From Amoebophrya sp. AT5.2 (Eukaryota; Sar; Dinophyceae; Syndiniales; Amoebophryaceae): a stretch of DNA of 10,827 nucleotides. Below are positions 1 to 7,756 of the stretch, one piece after another (the stretch's first letter is position 1; every line of letters starts with the position of its first letter). The stretch covers positions 1-10,827 of the forward strand of contig RXOD01006258.1 in NCBI GenBank assembly GCA_005223375.1. The letters are read 5' to 3'. A model generated the notes under the pieces. It was not told the DNA's origin and ran no database searches. It worked only from the letters and a program-made list of their open reading frames with translations. A program made the position numbers and the translations under genes.

Positions 1-1
1 T

Positions 2-3000
2 GCGGTCCGCGAGCACGGCGCTGCTCGTTCTCTCGTGAGGTGCTTGTACACCTATGTGGACTATGTAAGCCTGGATGGGAATATAGCAGCGGATAACGAA
101 GGGCCGGCTGGGCTAGACACCGACAGTAGTCACAATACTCTGCCGGGCAGCCTCAGGAAGATGGCCTACAATGTATCGAGTGGCAACATAATTAAAGCAG
201 CGAATCCGGTGGCCTTCGGAACCATCAGCAACGACAGCGACGGCGGTGCAGCGCCAGTTGCCCATGAACGCGCTTTCTTGTATTTCCGCATCAAGAACGA
301 CGAGTCCCGGCGCATCTACAGCGGCTGGCTCGAGATTCTGGCGGAGGGGTCCGTAGCTTCGTGTCCGGTGCTACTTGGACGACCTTTCATGCTGGAGTAC
401 GGGGTATGCGTTTGTCATGATGAAGATCCACAATACGCCGTCATTGCGGGCGAAAAGATTGAGATGAGCACGGACGTCGACATTGCCATGGTTGACATCG
501 AGTTTGTGCAGAGGGCGGACGCGGTGCAGGGTAGGTACGTTGCACCATCATCACCCAAGAAGAAGAGAAAGGAGAGACAGATACCTACTCCAGCAACCAA
601 GAAGAAAGCTGCAGCGTTGACTAAAAACAATTCACCACAAGGCAGAACTCTTCTTACATCACCCAGTGGCAAAAGCTTCCTCACCGAGTACCTAACGCGT
701 CGTGCGCAGATTAGCAGGGTGCGAGAGGAGGGAGAGAACGACGAGAAGTACTACACCCTTTCACCAGCCGAACGCGGACTAGTTGCGAAATCCTTCTGTG
801 CACAATCTTTCCGATTTACACCCGAGGAGGACGCCGCGCTGCGGGCGGCGGTGGATGCGGACGTCAAAAGAGCAGTTAACTTCGCCAGCGTCGGCTCCGA
901 CGTGGAAGCAGCGTCGAGAAGCAGTAGTAGTCTTGGTGGACAAGGCGGACCTGTCAGCTGGGGAAGCGACAACGCGGCGGGAGGTGGAAGTGTGGGAGGT
1001 GGAAGTGATGGTAATAACAGCCCGGACGAGGAGGAGACGTCAGAGGAGGAGATGTCGGAGCAGGAGTTAGAAGCACGTCTGCGGCTGGAGTTTCCGGACC
1101 TGTCCATCGGGGCGATCCAGTGGTTGAAGAGGCAGCACAAGTGTCTCGGACACAGCGCCGCGCTTGAACATTTGTTCAAAGGAAGAGCAAAAGCAGCAAT
1201 GAAGAAAGTCCGGAAATATTGTCGCAAATGCATGCGGCAGGACGACGCCGACCAAATCAGGGAACGGGGGTCGCTACTGCAGTTCGCAACGGAGAAGAAC
1301 AAAATTTGGATTTGCGACTCGATGAAGAGCCGTTTGGGGAAGTCTGTCTACATAACAGATGGCTGCACGCGCTTAAAGGTGGCGGAGCTAGCAGATGCCG
1401 ACCAAGGTGGGCTCACTGGCGCCGCGGTGCGGGCGGTAATGCTGATGCGGATGGTCAGCCAAGGCACGGCGGAGAAGATTTTGTTCGACGAAGGCAGCGA
1501 ATTTAACAACGCGCTTTTTGTAAAGGTGTGTCACAGCGTCAACATGAGAACCCACCCTGTAGGGTTCAAGTCGGCGCACCGTATATCGAAGATCGAGAGA
1601 ATGAACGGTGATAACAGGCGGAACGTCAGAAAGTTGACGATGTCGCCGTACGACGATCACGTAGCAGCACTTTTGTGGTCTCGGGCCTCTCAACCCATCC
1701 TCATCGAGACTTTAGACGCGGCGGTGGAGGAATTTTTGAGCACCGAGAACAACTCCGACGAAAATCCGCTCGACATGCAGTTGAAACGGGAATTAATAGC
1801 AGAACATATGGCGCAGCTGAACTCTACGCCCATTTTGGGACAGAGTCTCACACCATACAACCTCGCCTCCGGCGGCTACTACAGTGCGGCACGAGACTGG
1901 GAGCAGCTCCGTGAAGATCTCGCTGAAGGAGAAGAATTCGGCGATGACATGGAGCGGTGGTTCCGGCTCAAATGTCGCATCCAGGCGGCCACCAGGAAGG
2001 TGATACGGCAATACGATGCTGAACAACTTTTGCGGCGCCGAGAAATCGTGGGCCGCTCCTACAAACGGGTTTTAGATCTCTCGCGACTGGAGCCCGGCAT
2101 GCGCGTCTACATCCGACGCGGCGATGGCAAGTTTCGTCGTCACGAAGATGGAGTAGTGACCTCTGTCGCCGACGACGGCGCGTACGTGAAGATGGGTAAG
2201 TCGACGGTGAAGTATCCGCCAAGCGACATTGCGCTCATCACCGACGACAGTACAGGAACCGCGCTCGAACACTACCCGGACGAGGAATTCTCTGATGAGC
2301 TGGAAAGGCGACTCACCGTGTACGACGATGAGGAACCGTTCTTCGCTGATCCGATGACCAGCGTCCAGGGCGGAAGGAGCACGGCATCCACGAAGAGCTC
2401 CGGCGGCAGCGGCATGGGTCACAACTGCCACCTATGCGACAAACAGTGCACTAGTCGCGCACGACTGGTGCAGCATATGGCTGAGAAGCACGGTATTCCA
2501 GAAGAAGAAATCCAAGAACAGCCACAGGTGCCTGCCGTTTTTCGGCGTGGGTCGCGGCGTCTCATCGACTTCGACGACAGCGACGACGAAGACGATGACT
2601 TCAACGACAATCAGGAGCCACTCGCGCCCCCGGCGGTCGATGTCGCGTTCGACGAGCAGGGCAACCCGGTGGACCGCTGGACGGAGACAGCAGAGGCAGT
2701 TGTGCGGTGGCATGTACTTCCACGCAGAGAGCTGTTTACTCCGTCGCCACAAATGTTTCCACATGCCGACGTCTACTCCAAGTTGACAGGGGAGCGAAAA
2801 ACCATCGGACTACTTTTAGATAATCCGCTGGTCGAGGAGACCGCCACCGACAACTGGAAGAGACCAGGTAGTCGAGCGTCGCAGACATCGATGTTCGCCG
2901 ATACGCGATTATGGGTGGGCCGCACGGAGTTCCGGAAGATGCCTTCAATGTTTCTTCGGGAATTTTTGCTGAAGCCGCGTGACAGCAGCTCCAGTTCCGA

Positions 3001-6000
3001 CAACGAGGAGGACGTGTGGCAGGAGGATGATAAAACAGTCACTGTCATCCACAATCGCCCGAGAAGACGCCGGTGTCCGCCCACGAATGCGGACATCACG
3101 CATGAGGTTGCAACGACAATGCTGGAGCCGCGAAGGACCACTACGCAGATCTACGTTGACGACCTTAACCAGCAGCAGGACGAAGAAGACGACTGGAAGA
3201 GAGATAGTTCTGCTTCCTCATCCAGTGATCCGCGAAGCAAAAGAGAGTGGATTGGCCGCGCCGTCTTCTACAAGAAGAAGGACGCGTGGGGAAAGCGCGT
3301 ACTTCCGTTCACGCAGAAATCTAAAACTGCTGGCAGTGCTGTAATGAGCGGCATCGAGGAGGAGTCGAAGGAGGCGGACCGCGAGTCGCGGCACAGCTGG
3401 CAGCAGGAATACGAAAGAATCAGTAGGGAGTCGGAGGAGGAAATCGACAAGGTTCTCGGCGACGGGGGCACTGCCGCTTCTTCCATCATGCGACCTACTA
3501 GAACAACAACACAGCCTACCCGGAGCGGTCCTTACACAAGAGCAGCGTCTTCCTACATGACGTGCGTGCCAGCTCCGGAGAACAAACCGGCAGACGGTCG
3601 CATCTACCTCGGCAAGGGTGGCCGCATCTTCACGGACGGAACTCTGCATTCGTCTATCGCATCCGAGTTGCAGGACTGCATGTCCACGATGGAGCTTAAG
3701 CTGGAGGACGGAAAGTTATACCTTGCTCCTGCGGAGAACGACGTATCAGGATCTGTGGTCCGCGCTTACGACTTCACGGTGATTCCGACTGTCGCTGCGT
3801 TGCTCGAGGGCAAGGACCGCCACGAAGGACGGCTTCGACAGTCCGACGAGTGCTGTTACTTGTTTTCCCAGTTGCTCAACGGCCGCCCCATCAAAGAGTT
3901 GTTGAACGGAAAAGACAGCCGGGATGTGCAGTACGTCGTTACCGGCGTCGAGCTGCAGCGCAACAAAAAGCATGTGAGCAGTCAGCCCATGAAGGGCAAT
4001 TCAGTCTTCCTGCGCTGGGGCGATAACTTGTCCCCAGAGTTCGTGAGCGAGGACAGCAGCACGTGGGCGCCGGCGTCCAACTTCTGGACCGCGAGGATCT
4101 TTTTCGAGACTACCACCAGCGCACACGAGGCGATGCAGGCCTACACCAAAGGCACGAAAAGTTCCGCAATGCAGATCGAGCTCAAGACGGCCGAACAGTT
4201 CGGGTTTGAAAGTTATTTTATCCCGTCTGTCCGAGAGGAGGTGAAGGCCATCATATCGCGCGACGTGTTTGGGCGGAACGCGAAACGCAGCGAGATCAGC
4301 GACCGCAACGTCATGACCAGTCGACTGGTAGTTACTATCAAGATCGACCTCGGAACCGGGAAGGTCAGCAAGATAAAAAGCCGCTGGGTATCTCGCGGCT
4401 TTGAAGATCGCCGATTCAGCAGCAAAAAGAACGAAAACTCGTTGAACTGCAGATCGCACACCATGAGCGATGCCAGTTATCTTCTACTTCTGCAATTCTG
4501 CCAAGCGACGCGGTCTGCAACCTGGAATGCCGACATAAAGGAGGCGTTTCTGGAGGGCATGACCTTTCAGGAGGCGCACGCAGGAAACGAGGACTACTGG
4601 GCGAACCCGAACTCGACGCTGTGGATGACCATTCCGAAGGTCATCCAGGACATGCAGGAATTCGGCTTCGGCGAGGTGGTGGAGTTGGTGAAGTGTATAT
4701 ACGGTTGTAAGGACGCACCTTACAACTGGATGCTCACTTTCCATACTGTCCCGCAGACGATCGGGCTGAAGCAGAGTCTCCTGGACCCGTGCCTGTGGTT
4801 GTGTTTTGCCACGCCACAAGAGGAGGAGGTGCTGAAGGGAGGCTACGACGCAGTAAAAGCATACTTCTACAAGCAGGTTGAAGCCATCGATCTGCTCGAC
4901 AAACAAGACACAGAGGGGATGGCATCGGTGCTGTTGGGCATGAAGCACGACAAGCTGCCGGAATACAAGCCGTCTTCTTCACCAGACTTCATCAACCCCG
5001 ACACCGAGCGACTGGCGCAGGCACTCACCATGCGCGTGCAGTTCAAGGGAACGTTGGTTGGGGCCATCGGGTCGCACGTTGACGACACGAAGTCGGGAGG
5101 ACATCTTCTTTTCATGCTGCGGCTGTACGCCCTTTTCAGGCGTTTCCCACTTGGAAGTTTTTGTCGCCTCGACCCAGGCAGGAGGGATGCTTTCATCGGC
5201 CGCGAGGAACAGTGCGTGCCGGAGGTAGTGGACAAATTCCAAATGCAGCAAATGCTCGAAGCGAAGAAGCAGGAGATCGCGGAAAACAAAATCGAGATTC
5301 CGGACGAGTTCCTCGCCGCCGTCGACGAGCAGGAGCTGCAAGAAGCAGAGAAACAATACAACATCGACAGAGCAACAAAGCCGCACGCGTATGCCAAGGT
5401 TGATTCCATCCAGGTGTCAGCCAAGGTATTGGAGGAGGGATGCCGCATGCAGGAGGAGGTGGTATACGTCGTGGGACAGGAAAACTATGCGACGAAGGTG
5501 AAGCCGATAGAGAAGGAGGAAGTGCTTGAGTATTTTCGACAGCGGGATTTGGCGAAGACCAAGCTCCAGAAGAAACAAGTCGAAAACCCCTTCCGCGGCC
5601 GCATAGGAGAACTCATTTGGAGTTTGAAAGCCAATAGTTGCATCGCCGCCACCGTCTCTGACCTGGCGGGCCAGCTCATCCCGGCGGAAAAGGCGGACTC
5701 ATGGGAACAAGTCATGTTTTACGTGAACGACTTGAGCGGGATCATCATGATGCTTCAGCACTCCGAAGCAAGTTCGCGCCGCGTCGCCCGGCTCGGAGGC
5801 CTCTTCGAGCACTACATGATGGGATGCGGGGATGCGTCGAAGTCGCGGGTCGGTGGTACCCTCAACCTCATCGGCCTACTGAAAAGCAGATTTACAACTT
5901 TGAATTCATTTTCACGAATTCCGCATCGCGTGCACAGCAGCTCCACGGGTATCGAGACCCTCGCCGGGAGGATGGTGTGCAGTGAACTACTTTACCTGAC

Positions 6001-7375
6001 ACAACTGGCGCTGGACCTGCATCTAGTGCGACATGGATCGACCATTTTGCAGTTGGTCGACAGCAAAAACATGGTTTCCGAGCCGCGCGAAAAGAACTTG
6101 GCGTTGGACTTTTTCGCGCTTAGTCAATTGCGCGATGAGGGGATTTTGGCGATGAAGCACATCCCCGGCCGCATCAACTGGAGCGACGCTCTGACGAAAT
6201 CGATCAGAGAAGTTGTTCTCATCCTTCTGTACCTGGCGTCTGTATGGGGCATCTGCGAAAAGGCGGCGGAGACCGTCATTCGGGAATTCATGCAGAAACA
6301 GGAGCGTGAACGGGCACGGAAGGAGCGGACTATCGAGGAGGAAGGGGAGTCTCAGGAGGAGACGCGTCTGATTGCGGATGACGATGAGGAGGACGAGGCC
6401 GCGCTGCCTCAGAATACATCATCTTCGTCGGCGGTCGTGATGAAGACTACGGGAGGACCACTCGCTGCAGGCAAGAAGACGGACAGCTGGGTGGAGACGG
6501 AGGAGACGCTCACGCGGGTGCATGGGCTTCCTCGGCTAGCACGACATACACCATGCAATGTGGATTCCATCACTGCAGAAACAGCGCAAAAGTATCTGCA
6601 GGACAACCGTACTACGAACTACACCTTCGTGGACACACCTCATCTGCAGCTGAAGGAGGAGGACAGCTGGCGGGACCGCTCGCGCGAGCATGCGGTGATC
6701 GCTGGTCGGCGAAAGTGGACCGGAACAACAACCTTCGAGAAGGTACCGGACTCGCCGCGGCTGCTAAAGAAGAAATCTGTAAAGAAGTCGAAGAATGCGA
6801 AAAAGGAGACCCCGCGACTGAGCGTTGCTGGGGCAACAGCGACCTCGACTGCGGGGTCATCCACCAGGTACTCTGTACCTTCTCTACCTGTGATGCCAGA
6901 CTCGTTGGAAAATAAAATTCAATCTTCTGTTGTTTCGGGTGCTGCCTCTCTCCACGACCACCACCAGGAGACGTCCGGGAGGCGGTCGTGGCCACCTTCG
7001 CCCTCAAGGCACCGTGCAGCTGATGCAGGACAAAAATCGCGGTGGTTTGGTCCCAGCATTAAGCAGGCGGAACTGGAGACGAGCGTGTGGCATGAGCACA
7101 CCTCGACGTGGATTTTCGAGCACAACGGCTTTACTACCAGCACGTTTGTGCGACCAGTGAAGAAAAATGGGCAGCCGCAAGACGGAGGTCCAGCTGGAGC
7201 AGAACTTTCAGAACATCGAACTACCGTTTACCGGAATGCAGCAGGAAAAATATGCCAGCACAACGACTACTGGCGGCGACCCGTCGATGAGCGGATGCGC
7301 CGCTTCATCTTCCGACCTGAACATCGAATTCTGCGTGCGATCTTCTACAAAACGAACAGTGGGATGAGAACGTGA
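2..7375 (+). CDS. pol: Giant Ty1/copia-type Pol polyprotein (PR-IN-RT-RNase H), 5' end outside window
   Basis: The polyprotein makes the enzymes for cDNA synthesis and integration. The frame is open to the left window edge. The in-frame codon at nt 35 (GTG, codon 1 here) is not a credible eukaryotic start, and the first ATG (codon 43) lies after the apparent protease catalytic Asp, so the true start is upstream or depends on recoding. Domains seen: retropepsin-like protease about 25-120, SV40-like NLS 174-179, integrase zinc site 368-399 and catalytic D428/D485/E521, C-terminal integrase SH3-like part about 688-732, C2H2 finger 798-819, two copies of a W-rich repeat 882-968 and 995-1080, RT about 1402-1760 with SHVDD 1680-1684, RNase H about 1928-2055 (D1933, E1974, D2009, D2051), two more repeats 2152-2236 and 2352-2439. 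The stop is TGA at 7373-7375. About 2450 aa is far larger than typical copia polyproteins (roughly 1300-1500 aa including Gag); the excess is low-complexity linker plus the repeats. Confidence 0.95.
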   Translation, partial: AVREHGAARSLVRCLYTYVDYVSLDGNIAADNEGPAGLDTDSSHNTLPGSLRKMAYNVSSGNIIKAANPVAFGTISNDSDGGAAPVAHERAFLYFRIKNDESRRIYSGWLEILAEGSVASCPVLLGRPFMLEYGVCVCHDEDPQYAVIAGEKIEMSTDVDIAMVDIEFVQRADAVQGRYVAPSSPKKKRKERQIPTPATKKKAAALTKNNSPQGRTLLTSPSGKSFLTEYLTRRAQISRVREEGENDEKYYTLSPAERGLVAKSFCAQSFRFTPEEDAALRAAVDADVKRAVNFASVGSDVEAASRSSSSLGGQGGPVSWGSDNAAGGGSVGGGSDGNNSPDEEETSEEEMSEQELEARLRLEFPDLSIGAIQWLKRQHKCLGHSAALEHLFKGRAKAAMKKVRKYCRKCMRQDDADQIRERGSLLQFATEKNKIWICDSMKSRLGKSVYITDGCTRLKVAELADADQGGLTGAAVRAVMLMRMVSQGTAEKILFDEGSEFNNALFVKVCHSVNMRTHPVGFKSAHRISKIERMNGDNRRNVRKLTMSPYDDHVAALLWSRASQPILIETLDAAVEEFLSTENNSDENPLDMQLKRELIAEHMAQLNSTPILGQSLTPYNLASGGYYSAARDWEQLREDLAEGEEFGDDMERWFRLKCRIQAATRKVIRQYDAEQLLRRREIVGRSYKRVLDLSRLEPGMRVYIRRGDGKFRRHEDGVVTSVADDGAYVKMGKSTVKYPPSDIALITDDSTGTALEHYPDEEFSDELERRLTVYDDEEPFFADPMTSVQGGRSTASTKSSGGSGMGHNCHLCDKQCTSRARLVQHMAEKHGIPEEEIQEQPQVPAVFRRGSRRLIDFDDSDDEDDDFNDNQEPLAPPAVDVAFDEQGNPVDRWTETAEAVVRWHVLPRRELFTPSPQMFPHADVYSKLTGERKTIGLLLDNPLVEETATDNWKRPGSRASQTSMFADTRLWVGRTEFRKMPSMFLREFLLKPRDSSSSSDNEEDVWQEDDKTVTVIHNRPRRRRCPPTNADITHEVATTMLEPRRTTTQIYVDDLNQQQDEEDDWKRDSSASSSSDPRSKREWIGRAVFYKKKDAWGKRVLPFTQKSKTAGSAVMSGIEEESKEADRESRHSWQQEYERISRESEEEIDKVLGDGGTAASSIMRPTRTTTQPTRSGPYTRAASSYMTCVPAPENKPADGRIYLGKGGRIFTDGTLHSSIASELQDCMSTMELKLEDGKLYLAPAENDVSGSVVRAYDFTVIPTVAALLEGKDRHEGRLRQSDECCYLFSQLLNGRPIKELLNGKDSRDVQYVVTGVELQRNKKHVSSQPMKGNSVFLRWGDNLSPEFVSEDSSTWAPASNFWTARIFFETTTSAHEAMQAYTKGTKSSAMQIELKTAEQFGFESYFIPSVREEVKAIISRDVFGRNAKRSEISDRNVMTSRLVVTIKIDLGTGKVSKIKSRWVSRGFEDRRFSSKKNENSLNCRSHTMSDASYLLLLQFCQATRSATWNADIKEAFLEGMTFQEAHAGNEDYWANPNSTLWMTIPKVIQDMQEFGFGEVVELVKCIYGCKDAPYNWMLTFHTVPQTIGLKQSLLDPCLWLCFATPQEEEVLKGGYDAVKAYFYKQVEAIDLLDKQDTEGMASVLLGMKHDKLPEYKPSSSPDFINPDTERLAQALTMRVQFKGTLVGAIGSHVDDTKSGGHLLFMLRLYALFRRFPLGSFCRLDPGRRDAFIGREEQCVPEVVDKFQMQQMLEAKKQEIAENKIEIPDEFLAAVDEQELQEAEKQYNIDRATKPHAYAKVDSIQVSAKVLEEGCRMQEEVVYVVGQENYATKVKPIEKEEVLEYFRQRDLAKTKLQKKQVENPFRGRIGELIWSLKANSCIAATVSDLAGQLIPAEKADSWEQVMFYVNDLSGIIMMLQHSEASSRRVARLGGLFEHYMMGCGDASKSRVGGTLNLIGLLKSRFTTLNSFSRIPHRVHSSSTGIETLAGRMVCSELLYLTQLALDLHLVRHGSTILQLVDSKNMVSEPREKNLALDFFALSQLRDEGILAMKHIPGRINWSDALTKSIREVVLILLYLASVWGICEKAAETVIREFMQKQERERARKERTIEEEGESQEETRLIADDDEEDEAALPQNTSSSSAVVMKTTGGPLAAGKKTDSWVETEETLTRVHGLPRLARHTPCNVDSITAETAQKYLQDNRTTNYTFVDTPHLQLKEEDSWRDRSREHAVIAGRRKWTGTTTFEKVPDSPRLLKKKSVKKSKNAKKETPRLSVAGATATSTAGSSTRYSVPSLPVMPDSLENKIQSSVVSGAASLHDHHQETSGRRSWPPSPSRHRAADAGQKSRWFGPSIKQAELETSVWHEHTSTWIFEHNGFTTSTFVRPVKKNGQPQDGGPAGAELSEHRTTVYRNAAGKICQHNDYWRRPVDERMRRFIFRPEHRILRAIFYKTNSGMRT
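113..430 (+). other. Pol domain: retropepsin-like protease, apparent active-site variant
   Basis: L-D-T-D-S-S-H-N at residues 27-34 sits where copia proteases carry L-D-[ST]-G-A-[ST]-H. L-L-G-R at residues 113-116 matches the C-terminal [IL]-[IL]-G-[RDN] motif of retropepsins, at a normal distance of about 85 residues. The Gly of the D-T-G triad is Asp30 (GAC at 122-124). The assignment rests on these two motifs and on its position before integrase. There is no other D-T-G or D-S-G candidate between the window edge and the integrase at a suitable distance. Confidence 0.55.
554..571 (+). other. SV40-type nuclear localisation signal in Pol
   Basis: Residues 174-179 read P-K-K-K-R-K, identical to the core of the classical monopartite SV40 signal. 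A second lysine cluster (T-K-K-K, about residue 188) follows within 15 residues, so a bipartite signal is also possible. It lies in the spacer between protease and integrase. Ty1 integrase also uses a basic NLS, though at its C-terminus; function here is inference. Confidence 0.6.
1136..2230 (+). other. Pol domain: integrase (HHCC zinc site, DDE core, SH3-like C-terminus)
   Basis: The zinc-binding site is H368-x4-H373-x22-C396-x2-C399, the copia-type HHCC pattern (H-x4-H preceding C-x2-C). The catalytic triad is D428 (W-I-C-D), D485 (F-D-E-G-S-E-F) and E521 (I-E-R-M-N-G), spaced D-x56-D-x35-E, which is the retroviral/copia DD35E signature. Residues about 688-732, beginning G-M-R-V-Y-I-R-R and ending P-P-S-D-I, look like the SH3-type C-terminal DNA-binding region. 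All catalytic and zinc residues are present, so the domain should be functional. Confidence 0.93.
2426..2491 (+). other. C2H2 zinc finger between integrase and RT
   Basis: Residues 798-819 fit the classical finger exactly: C798-x2-C801-x12-H814-x4-H819. The hydrophobic L811, three residues before the first His, is also in place; the usual aromatic residue between the second Cys and that Leu is not evident. Serine/glycine-rich and acidic low-complexity sequence flanks it on both sides, so it would be an isolated module. Possible roles are binding cDNA or choosing target sites; both are inference. Confidence 0.8.
2678..2938 (+). repeat. W-rich Pol repeat, copy 1 (integrase-RT linker)
   Basis: Residues 882-968. 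Anchors are W882, H893, P896, P903, L917, R921-K-T, D939-x-W941-K-R, W960-x-G-R963 and F966-x-K968. The same anchors occur at the same spacing in three further copies. I do not recognise a known domain. The protein-level repeat is diverged enough that no nucleotide repeat is obvious. Confidence 0.85.
3017..3274 (+). repeat. W-rich Pol repeat, copy 2 (integrase-RT linker)
   Basis: Residues 995-1080. Anchors are W995, H1006, P1009, P1016, L1030, R1034-T-T, D1052-x-W1054-K-R, W1072-x-G-R1075 and F1078-x-K1080. The offsets from the first Trp (11, 14, 21, 35, 39, 59) are identical to copy 1 from His to the second Trp. It is separated from copy 1 by 26 residues, part of which is acidic and Ser-rich. 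Confidence 0.85.
4238..5320 (+). other. Pol domain: copia-type reverse transcriptase
   Basis: Motifs in order: S-R-W-V-S-R-G-F at 1449-1456 (the copia K-A-R-x-V-A-R-G block); D1500-I-K-E-A-F-L-E-G, carrying the first catalytic Asp; L-V-K-C-I-Y-G-C-K-D-A-P-Y-N-W at 1551-1565 (copia L-x-K-x-L-Y-G-L-K-Q-A-P); and S-H-V-D-D at 1680-1684 with catalytic D1683/D1684. Between the L-W-L-C-F strand (about 1588-1591) and the V-D-D strand there are ~85 residues where copia RTs usually have about 20, so an insertion of ~65 residues splits the palm. The thumb/connection is also long before the RNase H. All three catalytic Asp residues are present. Confidence 0.93.
5816..6200 (+). other. Pol domain: RNase H
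   Basis: The copia-type RNase H has its DEDD residues at D1933 (G-C-G-D-A-S), E1974 (T-G-I-E-T-L-A), D2009 (L-V-D-S-K-N) and D2051 in H-I-P-G-R-I-N-W-S-D-A-L-T-K, the standard copia end block. The domain appears intact. It degrades the RNA strand of the RNA-DNA hybrid. It is followed by an unusual ~390-residue extension instead of the short tail normal for copia. Confidence 0.92.
6488..6742 (+). repeat. W-rich Pol repeat, copy 3 (after RNase H)
   Basis: Residues 2152-2236. Anchors are W2152, H2163, P2166, P2173, L2188, R2192-T-T, D2210-x-W2212-R-D, W2228-x-G2230 and F2234-x-K2236. It differs from copies 1 and 2 by a one-residue insertion before L2188 and by Thr instead of Arg after Trp-x-Gly. 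A Lys-rich stretch follows at once. Confidence 0.85.
7088..7351 (+). repeat. W-rich Pol repeat, copy 4 (C-terminus of Pol)
   Basis: Residues 2352-2439, ending seven residues before the Pol stop. Anchors are W2352, H2363, P2373, L2390, R2394-T-T, D2411-x-W2413-R-R, R2434 and F2437-x-K2439. It is the most diverged clear copy: the first Pro is Phe2366 and the third Trp is Arg2431. Its anchors confirm that this frame is the coding one up to the Pol stop. Confidence 0.78.
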
Positions 7376-7647
7376 AGCAGATGTCGAAAATTTTGGGCAA
7401 TTCAAGATCAACATCGGGTTCTTCGCCGACGAAAAGAATACCGGTATTAGAAATATACGGAGGAGATCGGCTACGAACCCCGGCCCTCCAGTTTTGTACA
7501 GGAACTTGTATTTGGGGAGCAGCAGTGCGGCGGTGGAACGTTTGGGAATTCTATGCGGCTTTGCAGGGGCTGCGGCGAATTGGGGGCAGGATGGTGGATT
7601 GGGACGTGAATCAGTGCCAGGCAGGGGCCTGGCACATGCGGTGGATA
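7376..7647 (+). other. Region between Pol stop and proposed LTR
   Basis: No recognisable gene. One frame is open from 7368 to a TAG at 7680-7682 with no ATG until near its end, and another from the GTG overlapping the Pol stop (ATG at 7381) to 7671. Neither resembles a known protein. The stretch contains a perfect hairpin (7614-7635) and some G-rich sequence (for example around 7581-7590), but no clean polypurine tract directly before the proposed LTR start. Confidence 0.5.
7614..7635. repeat. Perfect 9-bp inverted repeat (hairpin)
   Basis: GTGCCAGGC at 7614-7622 and its exact complement GCCTGGCAC at 7627-7635 enclose a four-base AGGG loop. It lies 12 bases before the proposed LTR start. No T-run follows, so it is not terminator-like. 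It might structure the 3' end of the RNA or the plus-strand priming region; that is inference. Confidence 0.75.
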
Positions 7648-7756
7648 TGCTGTCTTCCTACCTTACTCTAAAACAGCACTAGAAACTACACTAACGAACA
7701 AGGAACAGAACTTTGGCACTTGTGTAAAATCACTGCAATCAGTGCACTTTGCTGTG

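Noticed and set aside
751..1302. 183-codon reverse-strand ORF opposite the Pol N-terminal region
   Set aside because: Ser/Pro/Leu-rich translation typical of the antisense of a GC-rich, Gly/Glu-rich coding strand; no motif.
6866..6880. AGGTAC/GTACCT 6-bp hairpin inside Pol
   Set aside because: Short and within coding sequence; expected by chance in a window this size.
7167..7367. 66-codon alternate frame at the end of Pol
   Set aside because: The Pol frame carries copy 4 of the W-rich repeat across this region with correct anchors, so the alternate frame is a shadow.
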